64,000 nucleotides of DNA, taken from assembly GCA_000310025.1 (NCBI GenBank), contig FN648136.1, positions 191,513-255,512 of the forward strand, in the 5' to 3' direction. Numbering within the stretch: position 1 is the first letter of the stretch; each line of letters opens with the position of its first letter. This document shows, in pieces, positions 49,301 to 60,314 of the stretch. A program made the translations under genes and the position numbers. A model generated the notes under the pieces. That model worked only from the letters and a program-made list of their open reading frames with translations. It searched no databases and had not been told where the DNA came from. This DNA is from Ectocarpus siliculosus (Eukaryota > Sar > Phaeophyceae > Ectocarpales > Ectocarpaceae).

Positions 49301-52300
49301 GAGGGAGAGCAAGTTGCAAGGTAGCAGTGCTGAAACACGTTGTCAAGGACGCCGAATATTCCATTCATCTCACCTTGAGTCCCTCGTGGAGGACGAGGGT
49401 GTCAGGCAAGTCACATAGGATACGACCACAGGTACATAAGACACCTAGATGCATACATATCAAATGCAAAGCAGTCGAGGCACATGTGAGACAGCTACTG
49501 TAGGAAGTGGCCAAGGGTTGGACACAGATATGACACACAGACTGGTGTAAGTTTTGCACGCGTACATGACACGCCGCCTGCTGTATGTATGCATATGAGA
49601 GACATGCCATGGAGATGGGTTTGAATTTGAATTTTTGCATGCATAGTCTACAGCAGCCGTGTGTATGTATGTTCTTCATGTGAAACATGCCACAATGTAC
49701 ATAATTTTGCGTGCCGTATGTTCCGACATGTGCAATTATACAGAAGTAGAGATAAGTCAAACATGCTATCAGAAAGTACATCAAACCGGAGCATTTATGC
49801 ACGAGCGCAAAGGACATTGGCGCACCTGTCTATTGTCCACGTACACTCCATTGAGGAGAGAATGGTAGCCACAGTAGTTGCCGTCTCCTCGGCACGGCAC
49901 GGTCCTCAGCAGCTCCCTAGGTATGACGAAGTTGCTGGGACAGATACTGTTCTGCAGGTGTCGATCCTGTCCTTGCAATGTAGCTCGGTCCAGCAGAAGA
50001 GTAAGGCGCTCTTGCAGGCTAAGTTCTCCGATAGAGGCATCGTAGCGGTAGTCACCCAAGATATCACCGAGGAAGGTCGCCGGGTTGACGGAGGCGGGTT
50101 GCGGCATAGAGCTCACGGCATCAACAAGCTACTTGCCGAAGAGTTGCAAGAAGAGGAACAGCAGCATAGCCGAGCAGCGATACCTAAAGTCGGCTACGCA
50201 CGAGCTTCCGCGGCAGCAGGGAGCGGCCGGGCAGGTAGAAGATTGTTGCCTGGTGGGGACAAAGCACTGCTGCCACTGGTGTGGTGTGTTCCGGCAGACG
50301 GTTTGAATTTGGATTCCCCCCCCCCCCCTACGACGAAGACGGAAAGGTAGACGCACAAGCTGCAGGGGACAGGGTGATTGAAGGATGGGAGTCCATAGTG
50401 AACACAACGGCAGAGAGAGTAGTGGGAAAGAAGGTGGTACGATGTGGGGTATCGGTTAAGTGGTGGGATGACGAGCTGAAAGAAGAAATAGGGGAACGTA
50501 GAGAAGTCTTCAAGCAATACCTGGGTGAGGGGTCTGAAGAGAGTTGGGAAAAGTACAGGGCCAAGAGGAAACAGGTGAAGGGACTAGTGAAAAAAGAAGA
50601 AAAAGTGCATTTGGGACGAAGTAGTGCAGAAGGCCAACGGAGGCCTGGAGGGGAACGCCAAGCAGATGTGGGAAGGGATTAGTGGGATGGTAAAAAAGAC
50701 CGCGCAAGGGGGGGATACAGGGGTAGCAACATTGCGAGGTGTGAACGGTGGACTAGTCAGCAGTGGGAAGGGAAAAAGGGAAGTTCTAGCAGGACACAAG
50801 AGACTTGGAGTGCCTTCGGAGAATGAGGATTTTGACCAAGTGTTTAAGAAGGAGGTGGACGCATGGGCCCAGAAAGAAGAAGAGACATCGAAGGCGGACG
50901 TTGGGAACGTAGAACTAGAAAAGTTCACTCAGGACGAGGTTGAGGCGTGTGTGAACAAGCTGCAGTGCCACAAAGCAGCAGGGGCGGATGGGATAGTCAA
51001 CGAGTTGATGAAGTTTGGGGGGAAGGGGATGATCCAGCTGATGGTACTGCTGTACAACTGGGTGTGGAAAAACGAGTATGCGCCAAGTAGATGGAGGGAA
51101 GGAGTGGTTGTGAAATTGTTTAAGAAAGGAGACAAGACTGACCCAGGAAACTACAGGGGTATCACACTGTTGAACACAGTAGGAAAAGTGTTTTGTAAGC
51201 TGCTGAACGATAGGATAGTGGGAGTAATGGAGAAGAAACGTAGCATTAGTGAGGGCCAGGCAGGTTTCCGACAGAAGAGGGGGTGCGTAGACCACGCATT
51301 CACGGTAGGGAGAATCATCCAAGGTAGAAAGAGGGCGGGAAAGCGGACGTACTGCTTCTTCCTGGACGTGAAAAAGGCATACGATACCGTATGGAGAAAT
51401 GGGCTGTGGAAACAATTGTCCAAGTACGGGATCAAGGGGAAAATGTGGAGAGTGCTGAAGAAGATGACAGAGTGTACGAAAAGCGCGGTCATGCTAGACG
51501 GAGAACTTTCTAAATTCTTCGACATTGAGCAAGGGGTCCCACAAGGTTGCACGCTGTCCCCAACATTGTTCCAGGTGTTCATCAACGATCTGTTGGAAGT
51601 CGTAGAGGCAGTCCGGAAGGGAGTAAAAGTAGGGGACACGGAAACTTCGGTGTCAGGAATGCTGTTTGCGGATGATTTTGTTGGTATGTCGGACACCCCT
51701 GAGGGACTGCAACTGCAAATTGACGCGGCGAAGAAGTTTACTGATAAGTGGAGGTTGTCTGCCAACGTTACGAAGAGTGCCGTCATGGTATGCAACGAGG
51801 GCAGGGAGGAACCAGTAGAACATAGATGGAAGTGGGGGATCGAGGAGATTGCAGTAGTGGACCAGTACACATACCTCGGAGTAGAGATCGCAAAAGATTG
51901 CTCGTGGAATACACACATGTCCAAGGTAGCGGAAAAGGGCAAAGCACGAGCAGGGAAGCTGCACCCAATACTCGCAAACCGGCACCTTGATACACGCATC
52001 AAATTGACGGTTTTGAAGAGCGTAATCGTACCGCCGCTAGAGTACGCCGGAGAAGTATGGGAAGGAAATAAGAAGGTAGTGAAAGAACTCGAGGCGGCGC
52101 AGATGAAAGCAGCGAAAATCATCCTAGGATGCTCCAAGCGCACAAGTAATGCAGCAGTCAGGGCAGAATTGGGGATCCAATCCCTACGGTCGGGAAGAGA
52201 CGTAAGGAAGCTGACATGGCAGTATCGCATGTGCGGGATGGGAGAGGAGAGATTGCCGAGAATAGTATGGGAGGCGAAGTGGGCAAACAAAAAGAGGGGT

Positions 52301-55300
52301 AGACAACCCACGGAATGGGTCAAGGTTGTAGAGGACGTATGGAAGGGATTGGACATCGACGAAGATGAAACGCTTGAAACGGAGGGTCTACAGGGGTTCA
52401 AGGAGAAGATATCTGTTGCTTGTGCCGACAGAGAAGAACATAATCTAAGGAAAGAATCCAAGGATAAGGAGGGTCTAGAAGTGTGCGGAATGTTGAAAGA
52501 AGGAATAGGGTTCAAGGATTACCTACATGGACCAATGGATGCAGGGACAAAGCTTAAGGTCAAATTCAGGACCGGGGACATAGGCCTTCGCGAACGTCGA
52601 CGAAGACATAGGACGGTAGACGACGAAGACGACAAGTCCAAATGTGATTGCGGCTTCGAATGCGAAGACAGTGTTCATGTAGTCGCGGAATGTCCGTGGT
52701 ACGAAAGGAGAGGGAAGTGTACATGACTGAGCTGGGAAAAATACAAGGGACGTACAGGGAGATGTTTGAGGCATGGAATAGGGAGGAGAGGACGGTAGCG
52801 GTACTGGGGAGTAGAAAGTGGTTTGAAAAGGCGGGAAGGGACATCGTTAGGATAGACAAACTAGGGAAGACATTTTTGAGCCACCTTTGGCAAAGTAGGA
52901 AGGAACGATTGGCCATCGGTGATCGGTCCTGTGGGAACAATGCTCCGTCCTCTCGAGGACGCGTGGTCAATGGTCTAACCGCTAAGGCATGCAAAACATA
53001 AGAGTACGCCCCCCCCCCCCCCCCCCCCCCCCCATTNNNNNNNNNNNNNNNNNNNNNNNNNNNNNNNNNNNNNNNNNNNNNNNNNNNNNNNNNNNNNNNN
53101 NNNNNNNNNNNNNNNNNNNNNNNNNNNNNNNNNNNNNNNNNNNNNNNNNNNNNNNNNNNNNNNNNNNNNNNNNNNNNNNNNNNNNNNNNNNNNNNNNNNN
53201 NNNNNNNNNNNNNNNNNNNNNNNNNNNNNNNNNNNNNNNNNNNNNNNNNNNNNNNNNNNNNNNNNNNNNNNNNNNNNNNNNNNNNNNNNNNNNNNNNNNN
53301 NNNNNNNNNNNNNNNNNNNNNNNNNNNNNNNNNNNNNNNNNNNNNNNNNNNNNNNNNNNNNNNNNNNNNNNNNNNNNNNNNNNNNNNNNNNNNNNNNNNN
53401 NNNNNNNNNNNNNNNNNNNNNNNNNNNNNNNNNNNNNNNNNNNNNNNNNNNNNNNNNNNNNNNNNNNNNNNNNNNNNNNNNNNNNNNNNNNNNNNNNNNN
53501 NNNNNNNNNNNNNNNNNNNNNNNNNNNNNNNNNNNNNNNNNNNNNNNNNNNNNNNNNNNNNNNNNNNNNNNNNNNNNNNNNNNNNNNNNNNNNNNNNNNN
53601 NNNNNNNNNNNNNNNNNNNNNNNNNNNNNNNNNNNNNNNNNNNNNNNNNNNNNNNNNNNNNNNNNNNNNNNNNNNNNNNNNNNNNNNNNNNNNNNNNNNN
53701 NNNNNNNNNNNNNNNNNNNNNNNNNNNNNNACTTATTTTAGCAACATCACGTGGGGGGCAGGGGTGTGTGTGTAGAAGGTAGAGTACTGAGCAGAAAAAT
53801 GTTTGCGAGCATAACAACCACCCAGGAGACTTAAGGAATAATAAAAAAACACACAGAAAGACTACCCATTCGAGATATACCCACAGCAGTCGCGAGGGAT
53901 GTGGTGGAGTCTTTTCAGTGAGTGGAGGGAAACCGGCTGGGTGCTGGACTTATTTCGAGTATTTTTAAGTCTTACACTGATATTTATACCAGTGATGCCA
54001 GCTGGTGCTCTCAAGTACAAAAATATCTGTATAGGTAACTTACATTTTACAATACATCCCCTGTACACCCAGGAGACTGCCGCACCGCACGGATTTCATG
54101 GTTCAGCGTAGTAACCACAGGTGGGGAGATAGAATCCTATTTTTCTCGAGAGCATTGTTTGTCCGCGGGCCTCGTGAGGCTGGGATCGCATTTACTATCT
54201 CAGTTAATTGTGGGTGGTGAGCGCCAGCCCTCTCGGAATATTTGTGTAGGCATCAGCACCAAACGAGAAGAGTTTTGTTCTCCCAACTCTCCCTCCCTCG
54301 GGCATATATCTACTTGGCCTTCAACTTCTACAGCAGTTGTTGTTGTTGTTGTTGTCTTCACATTAAAAACCGTTCCGATCTCTCTCTACCCAGTACCTTC
54401 GTATGTCCGTACTGATCCAACACTCGACGCGGTCGATTCTCGTGTTCACAGGTTAACTTACCCTAAAAAGGTACACTCAAATAAACGTTACCAGTAGTGT
54501 GTCGTGAGAAGGTTGCATACAAGTACCTGGTTGTGTTACTCACGACTCTGCGCTCCACCTGCTGCTGGTTGCATTTTCACTCCAAGAGATTTGAACGCGC
54601 AATCTATGTAGAGGAGTCGCCAGGGTTGCGAGGTTAGGTTACCGACTGAAACCGCCGGGGCAAACGGCTTCTGTTCTCTGCAACAGACGAACAGAGATAT
54701 GCAGAGGTCGATTTGGCCCCTTCTCAAGCTTTTCAAATTTTAATGTTTGTATGCATATCGCTTTTGAAACGCTCGCCATCCTGGCACGATTCCGATTTAT
54801 AGGTACAAGCGACCGTCCTGTTTTTTTTGTGGGGCTATTTTTGACAAGTGTGCCGTTTCGTCGGTCTACTATTTAAGCTGTCGTCGGTCCTTTTCTAATG
54901 CTGCCTTCAGCTTGAGTTTGACTTGTAATCACATACAGCAGTATGCAGTATGCATCAATAGGTTCGCGGTGTTCCTTGAAGAGTATGCACACGGAGAAGA
55001 ATGCGGCGTACGTGGTGGTAATAATGGCGGTTCAATGTGAGCACATCCCAGCAGCTGTACAGTACAAATATTACGAATACGCTTACGCATACCATTCATT
55101 GTTGTGTTTCCCATTTGGAGACTAGGATCGTCTCCGAAGTAGACATACTCATCAAGTCCGTACAGCAAATCAGGACAAATGGAGGGTTTACCTGCAAGAG
55201 CAAGGCTCTGTGTAAGGCATCGGCGGAGCTCTAACAACGGGAAAGTGATAGCATGCGTTCGACGGCCGTGTCGTGTTAGAACATACTTCACCTGGTAGTC

Positions 55301-58300
55301 TGACGCTGAGGAAGGATCCACCTTTAGTCAAGCATGTCTGCGAAGTTCTGGACTAAGACAACTTACCCTGCCACGTTATTTGATTTGTCGAGCTGTACTA
55401 CAGTAGGTGAGGCGAGGAAGATTCCCCCCGACAAGCCAAGTTTTTCGAGGTGACGCTGACATGTCATGTCCAAGTCGCCTATATAGTTTGGCTTTTGGCA
55501 CCTGTGCCACGCCATTCAACTGACTGGGTTATCCGCTCTATTTCGTGTGCCGCCGTCTCGGTGTTGGTTTTCCTGCCTTCACCCTTCTGTTGCTCCCGCA
55601 AACGTGATCAGCTCGGAAGCTCTCGTAAGTGCCCCGATTATCAGACGGGCCGACTACTTATCGGGCCGCGATGAGAAGTCTGTGCGGGAGCTGTCGGCGC
55701 TGGTAGGCACTCTGGAGAACGCTAGATCTCGCCCGCAGGGAGTGAAGAGAGTTAGAGATCCGGTGCTGAGCGACAGCTACTTCACAGATGTTGATGGAAA
55801 ATGCTGGCGAGAGAGTGACGGTGAGTGGGTTATGATGCTCGCCGAAATGTGAAAACCGAGGTACACACTGGTGCCTACTCTATTTTGGTGTGTTTGTGTG
55901 AAAGAGTAGACTAGCGTGACACTGAGTCACTTAGGTGCCTGTGTTCCTTGCGCATTTCCGTCGTTTGGCTGCTCAAGGTCAACCCTCCATGGTGTCAGTG
56001 TTCGGCGCTCATAGCATGTCTGGTTCATCAAATACGATGGTATTGATTGCTTAGATCCCCTCGTCTGGGTACATGTTACACTGTGCATGCTTTCCGAGCA
56101 AATCCAACGAGCTTGAACCACCGTATGCCTTCGCGAATCTACGTCGTGGGCATAACTTCGGGGCCCCTGATTGATATGTTGTTGTCCCGATAAGAATACC
56201 CCGTCCTCCCTCAAGCCGTTTGCCTGCAATACCCGCATCTTACACTGCCAAACAGGCGACACGGACACGAAGCCGTTGTGCTTCGTGCTACCATCAGCCA
56301 TGAAGAAGAATTTGCAGGAACTGCACCAAATATTCTCCTCCAAGATCGTGGGTAAGGATGATATCCTCCTGAACGTGTTCCCGAAGCACCAGGAGGAGAT
56401 TGAGGCGTATCCGTACCCCACGCGGGTGGAGGAAATACTGGATCCGGATCACTTCGCGAAGCGTCTATGCGACTGTGGCGCGGTAGTAGCGAGTCGCCTG
56501 CACGGGGCGATCCTTGCCCTCCAAGCCGGAGTACCGACGATCGCCGCTTGGCCAGCTGCGGAGGGCAACAAGGTGCCGGACCTCATGAGGGATGTCATGC
56601 GGCTCAGGGATCAGTTCGTGTTGATAAACGACTCCACTACGCGGCGAGATTTGGACACGAGGATCAAGAAACTCCGAGATGATTACTCGGCGGGACGACG
56701 GAGTCGTGTGTTCGACAAGCTTGAGTTCGTGGCTCTGCACACCCAGCACGAGTGTGCGCACATGCTTTCGAGCGTGGCTCACTTGCAGCTCTCGCCAGAA
56801 GTGGCCTCGCGGAGCCGTCCAACTTTTGGTGGCTTCTGGGAGGAGATGGAGCGTACAAATGATTCCCAGGGGGAGACAGAAGGCGAGGTCCGAGTTGCCG
56901 AACAAACTGAGGAGGGGGGCGGAGGATCTAGTCTCAAGCTGGGCGCAGTGAAGGGGCGGCATGGCGGGACTGAATCTCCATGGATGAGGTTGGGGAGAGC
57001 GTGGGGACCGGACGGCACAACCCTTGCCCCTACTCTGGTCGGGGAGGAGTTACCCTTCGCGAGGAATATGTATGTGGCGTGGATAGCTCTGGCCATGATA
57101 GCTCTGCTCGGGTTACCCGGGTTGACATATCGATCAAGGACGGAACCGGAAGCGCATCGGGGTGCTGTTGCGTTTGATAAGTGCCCGGGGTTGCCGGAAG
57201 AAGGAATGGAGCCCTCCAGCTTCTCCAAAGCGCGGGTGTGTGGTTCTTGCTGCAGCTGGAGCCCGGTCCGTTTTGAAGATGTAGCGTTCTTCGGGCTCAA
57301 CTATTTCCTCTGGGTCTTTATGTCCTTGGGGTTCAGCATTTGCACCAAGACGTACATGCGCGAGACCGGCAATCCCGTGGCGCTGCTTGCCATCCAGGGG
57401 TGGGTCGGCGTTGGTGTTCTCTGCGCGACGAACCTGGCGGCGTGGCTTAGACGGCGTGGATGCTCGTCCCAACCTGCCTCCTACTCCCCAGCCAGCAGTG
57501 TTGCTACTTCGCCAGACTCTTGTTTGTCGCCTAGCGTGTCCTCTCCCTCACCCTCCTTCCTTCCAGTCCCTTTCTCGACTTCATCTGAACCTGAATGGGT
57601 AGGGAACTGCGGGCTTAGGGAAGCAAGGCGCTTGGGGCAAGGTGTGTGGCAGGCGGGAATGTTGCACTCTGCCGACGCGTTGCTGACGAGTTGGTCGGTT
57701 CTGGTAGGAGGAGTAGCTGCCACGCACGCCCTCAAGGCGCTTGAGCCAGCGGTGGCGGCAGGTTTCTCGCGATGGCTCCTTGGATCTTCGCTACCACCCG
57801 GCCGTGCCGCCGCCGTCGCCATCATTGTGCTGGGCTTGGGCATCTTGATGATACCGGTGAATCTTGGGCGGTGGGCGAGAGGAAACGACGATGAGTCGTC
57901 CGACGGGGAAGGCGGGGAAGCGGGCGCTTTGATGGGCACGGGTCAGGGCGTGGCCTTTCCCGCAGTGATATCGGCGTGTGCCTGCTGCGCTGTTGTCCTG
58001 CGAAACGTTTTGTTAAAGATACCGGATCCTCCGCCGCCCCCGCCGCCTCTAGGGTTATTAGCTTGTAGCATTGTGGGCGCTGTGGTAGGCTCGATGGCTT
58101 TGCTGGTGCCATGGTTGCCGTTCAGCTGGGAGTGGGCCGGAGAATCGCTGCTGCGCACGAGCGGTGTGAACGCGGCGCTTTGCTCTGCGGGGTACAACCT
58201 GGCGTCGTTCAATCTTCTTTCGGATCTAACTCCGGTTGGGCATGCCGTAGGAAATGCCGGCAAGCGCGTTTTTTTGTTCACATCCGGGTTGTTTCTGCTT

Positions 58301-58444
58301 GGGGAAGCAGGACCCATGTCTTCGAGACAGTTAGCTGGAATGTCGTTGGCCTTCGTCGGGTGTTCGGCCTACAATTTGGTGGGATCGTCCGTCACGTCCG
58401 CATCGCTATCGTCCCGGCGAGATGCGGCCGAAGGTGGGAGTTAA
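46303..58444 (+). CDS. Fusion protein: polysaccharide pyruvyl transferase + triose-phosphate-translocator-type transporter
   Basis: Exons 46303-46588, 47070-47137, 47525-47658, 55612-55820 and 56256-58444 total 962 codons including stop (961 residues); all phases agree. Residues 1-22 look like a signal peptide or anchor (VLVVALSATSAAPA). Residues about 30-400 form a pyruvyl transferase fold: ILLFGAYANGNMGD, IIGGGGLF (126-133), SGRDEKSV (180-187), DPV, and the family signature SRLHGA (312-317) with QAGVPTIA. A linker follows, then a membrane span (504-524). The transporter domain (about 573-945) has THALKALEP (722-730) and VGNAGKRV (897-904). The Lys-Arg pair is the phosphate-binding pair of plastid-type phosphate translocators. 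Exon 5 alone, 729 codons, holds SRLHG and the whole transporter, so the fusion does not depend on splicing guesses. Pyruvyl transferases add ketal pyruvate from PEP to glycans; coupled PEP import is inference. Golgi or secretory location is suggested by the N-terminus. Intron 3 is about 8 kb and full of transposons. Confidence 0.88.
46787..46937 (+). repeat. Left arm of a perfect 151-bp inverted repeat
   Basis: Lies in intron 1 of the fusion gene. It is identical, base for base as far as I can read, to the reverse complement of 48161-48311. The two arms enclose exons 2 and 3. Confidence 0.95.
47326..47405 (+). ncRNA. tRNA-like sequence with pol III boxes (SINE head or decayed tRNA)
   Basis: It contains an A-box-like GTCTAGTTGG and a good B-box GGTTCGAATCC with flanking GGG/CCC. 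A full cloverleaf does not form: the T-stem has a G-G mismatch and the anticodon arm is irregular. So this is probably a tRNA-derived SINE or relic inside intron 2, not a working tRNA. Confidence 0.4.
47760..47890 (+). repeat. Dispersed repeat copy in intron 3
   Basis: Reads TTTTCACATGAAAAACCGTT ... TCCGTACTGG ... TTGACGCGGAC ... GTGGTCACA, then an ACCCCC-AGAAAGGGG end. A diverged copy in the same orientation lies at about 54350-54480, and its tail resembles 26040-26110. Confidence 0.7.
48161..48374 (-). repeat. Right arm of the 151-bp inverted repeat plus a diverged partial copy
   Basis: 48161-48311 is the exact inverse of 46787-46937. It is followed at about 48297-48374 by a diverged second copy of its outer half (CTCGCTTCGCTC ... 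GGTATTTCGGGCGTGGTGCAG ... GTGCGGGTCGAC). Confidence 0.93.
48502..49263 (-). pseudogene. PIF1-type helicase C-terminal fragment of a Helitron-like element
   Basis: The minus-strand frame is open from about 49263 to a stop at 48502 (about 250 residues) with no start of its own. It shows LPPHLFTQIVITNNVDQQRGIVNATCG (lead-in to the last helicase core), WPFVVAACMTVHRVQG (motif V region) and GFFAQGQGYTAVSRGKTLGGL (motif VI with the Ser-Arg finger). These are typical of PIF1/RRM3 helicases and Rep-Hel proteins of Helitrons. Walker A and B motifs, the Rep domain and element ends are not seen. It lies antisense in intron 3 of the fusion gene. Confidence 0.7.
49781..50116 (-). pseudogene. OTU-type cysteine protease fragment
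   Basis: Minus-strand open frame of about 111 residues with TVPCRGDGNYCGYHSLLNGV. This matches the OTU active-site block (GDGNC-x-hydrophobic-S), but the usual catalytic Cys position reads GNYCGYHS, so the site may be shifted or dead. It sits on the same strand as, and upstream of, the PIF1-type fragment. Helentron/Helitron2 elements carry OTU domains together with Rep-helicase, so both may be parts of one decayed element. The segment 49264-49780 between them holds short degenerate repeats but no other domain. Confidence 0.5.
50330..52930 (+). mobile_element. 5'-truncated, frameshifted non-LTR retrotransposon (LINE)
   Basis: Reverse transcriptase blocks in order: WREGVVVKLFKKGD with GNYRGITLLNTVGKVF; SEGQAGFRQKRGCVDHAF; FFLDVKKAYDTVWR (first catalytic Asp); GVPQGCTLSPTLFQVFINDLL; LFADDFVGM at about 51661-51687 (catalytic Asp pair); and TYLGVEI. 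Near the C-terminus lies a CDCGFECEDSVHVVAEC zinc-binding motif. The endonuclease domain is absent; the sequence begins in the linker before the reverse transcriptase, next to a run of C (about 50320-50330), as expected for 5' truncation. Two frameshifts break the frame, near 50597-50610 (at a short A run) and near 52705-52715. The copy is dead. It lies sense within intron 3 of the fusion gene. Confidence 0.9.
53010..53730. other. Poly-C tract and 694-base assembly gap
   Basis: A C run at about 53008-53033 is followed by N from 53037 to 53730. The gap lies wholly within intron 3 of the fusion gene, so no coding sequence of that gene is needed from it. Confidence 0.95.
53731..55611. other. Distal part of intron 3 of the fusion gene
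   Basis: Mostly AT-rich non-coding DNA. It contains the second copy of the dispersed repeat (about 54350-54480: TTCACATTAAAAACCGTTCCGATCTCT ... GTCCGTACTG ... CGACGCGGTC, ending CCCTAAAAAGG). No exon of the host gene was found. Confidence 0.5.
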
Positions 58445-60314
58445 GAAATAGATTGATTGGATTGGTAACATGATGTCGCGTGCAGTGTTCAATTTGACAT
58501 GTTAACTGAGGAGGAGAGCAACGGCTGTGCTCTCTGTTGTGACTTGTGTAGTCCCCACTCAACTTGCGCTATTTTGTGCAAGCTTGCTTCTGTCTCGCTT
58601 TCGGTGATCGGCGGTAGCCAGCTCCAGTTCTTTACGTCGCTTTTATTGCTCAAGCGACGGGTTTGCCTGTGTTCCATGTATGCGTGTACACGTTGGGGTC
58701 GTTGGGGACTCAGTTCTCTGGGAAGTGAGATTTCGACCTCCAAATCTCGCGGGTATGTATGTCGTTGCTTCAACTGTGTGTAGAGCAGTAGTTTTAGTTT
58801 CGTGTTGAGGTCTCGCAGCTACACGCAAGGGGGGCCTGAGCCTCTAGATATGTTGTAACTGGTTTTCCTGTGGTGTTCGTGAGTGAACACTTTCTGAGGG
58901 TGTACGAGTGCGTGCGGTGTCAATGAGTCAGCAGCCCTGTTGACACAGTGTATGTACACACGAGCATGGTGTCCTGCTTAGAATTGTGTCCTTGTTGTGA
59001 AGCCTTATTCGAAAGGTACCCCCTCCGTCGCTGTTAAGTTCCTGATTATGTGTGTGTACATGTGTTCGGCAGCGGTTCGTTTGTGCGTTGCCATTAACTT
59101 TTTGTCCGTAGTGTAGAATCAAGTGTTTAACTCAAGTCTCGGACTCAGCCCAACCTTTTCTCCAGATGACGTAAATCCTAAATTCTAGTGTTGGTCCTGC
59201 CTGAGGCGATTTGGTGCGAGGTGGGATGAGTTGGTTGCTATTTGGGTGTCGTAGACAATGCTCAGTGATTTTTTTGAAACTGCTGTGGTATTTCTCTCCA
59301 TATGGTAATATTTGTCGCGTGAGCGCAAACGTCCTAAACCGTGGATTGACCTGTTACGTTTGGCTCTGAGGGCGACTACATATCGGTAGGCACATATGCG
59401 AAGGTCATCAACCGGTAGAGATGAAGTGCTGCAGAGATGTAAGTGCCCTCCATGATCCCGGTGGTCACCTTGGTATGCATAGCCTCGTAAACACCTGATG
59501 GCTAGGTCGGGAATTCGTATTCGAGCTGAGCGTTTTCCCTACCTGCATGCAGGCTCTAACGGTGGCGTCGCCTATTTTCACCTGTCCCCGTGTCGGTAAC
59601 GATCTTACATCAGGTACATGCATTTATCTGCTGAAGCATGAAAAATGTTCTTGCGAGAAAAACAACGGCACGTGCCGCAGGATAGTTCTTGTGTGTGAGC
59701 TTGGATCCGAGCTCTTCTGTTTGAGAGGCACGACCGTGGTGTGGTAATACTCTGATCGATGTATAGTCTACATAGTCTAGAGAAGAGAGTACATCGCCAG
59801 TTGTTCGGTTGGATAAACATTGGTTTCAACGTCCCTACTCCACTAACTACACTTAATTGACACGAGGAGTACCACTGTTTCCGGGTGCCGCAGAATCCAT
59901 CGACAATAACTCAATCCTTAAGATTCCACCCAAGAGAGAGGGCCTGTGGACTGTACAGACATGACTGTCGTTTGACTGAACTGCCGTATGATGTTGCATA
60001 CTTTTTGTAAGTACTATTTACAAATAGTTGTATATTACAACCAACGTTAGCAAGCCAAGGCAAGCAGAAAAAAATGAGACGCCCGTGGGTTTGTGATCTG
60101 TGGCGATTCCTCGTGTGTATGTGGTATGAACGACATATATATGAAGCTACTCTGGCTTGCATTCCCGAGTACTTTTGAAAACAAACGCTGTGCGGGGAGA
60201 AGCAAAGTAAGTTTGCGGGGGGGGTACCTTGATGGCAAACCATCGGTCCCCTGTCCAAGATTACAACAGACCGAGCAAACACTCCGGGCCTAGAGGGCCT
60301 AAGGCTCACACGCC
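58445..60314. other. Intergenic region between fusion gene and DUSP12-like gene
   Basis: 1.9 kb between genes on the same strand. No exon, RNA gene or structured repeat was recognised. Confidence 0.5.

Noticed and set aside
51151-52515. 454-codon minus-strand open frame across the LINE
   Set aside because: It is the antisense of the reverse transcriptase frame and has a biased Ser/Phe/Pro composition; no domain of its own.
52975-53817. Open frames of 250-280 codons across the N gap
   Set aside because: Ns are not sequence; the frames are artefacts.
56256-58444. Two adjacent genes wrongly joined instead of a fusion
   Set aside because: The pyruvyl transferase signature and the whole transporter lie in one reading frame with no stop and no strong splice signal needed between them; only transcript data could overturn this.
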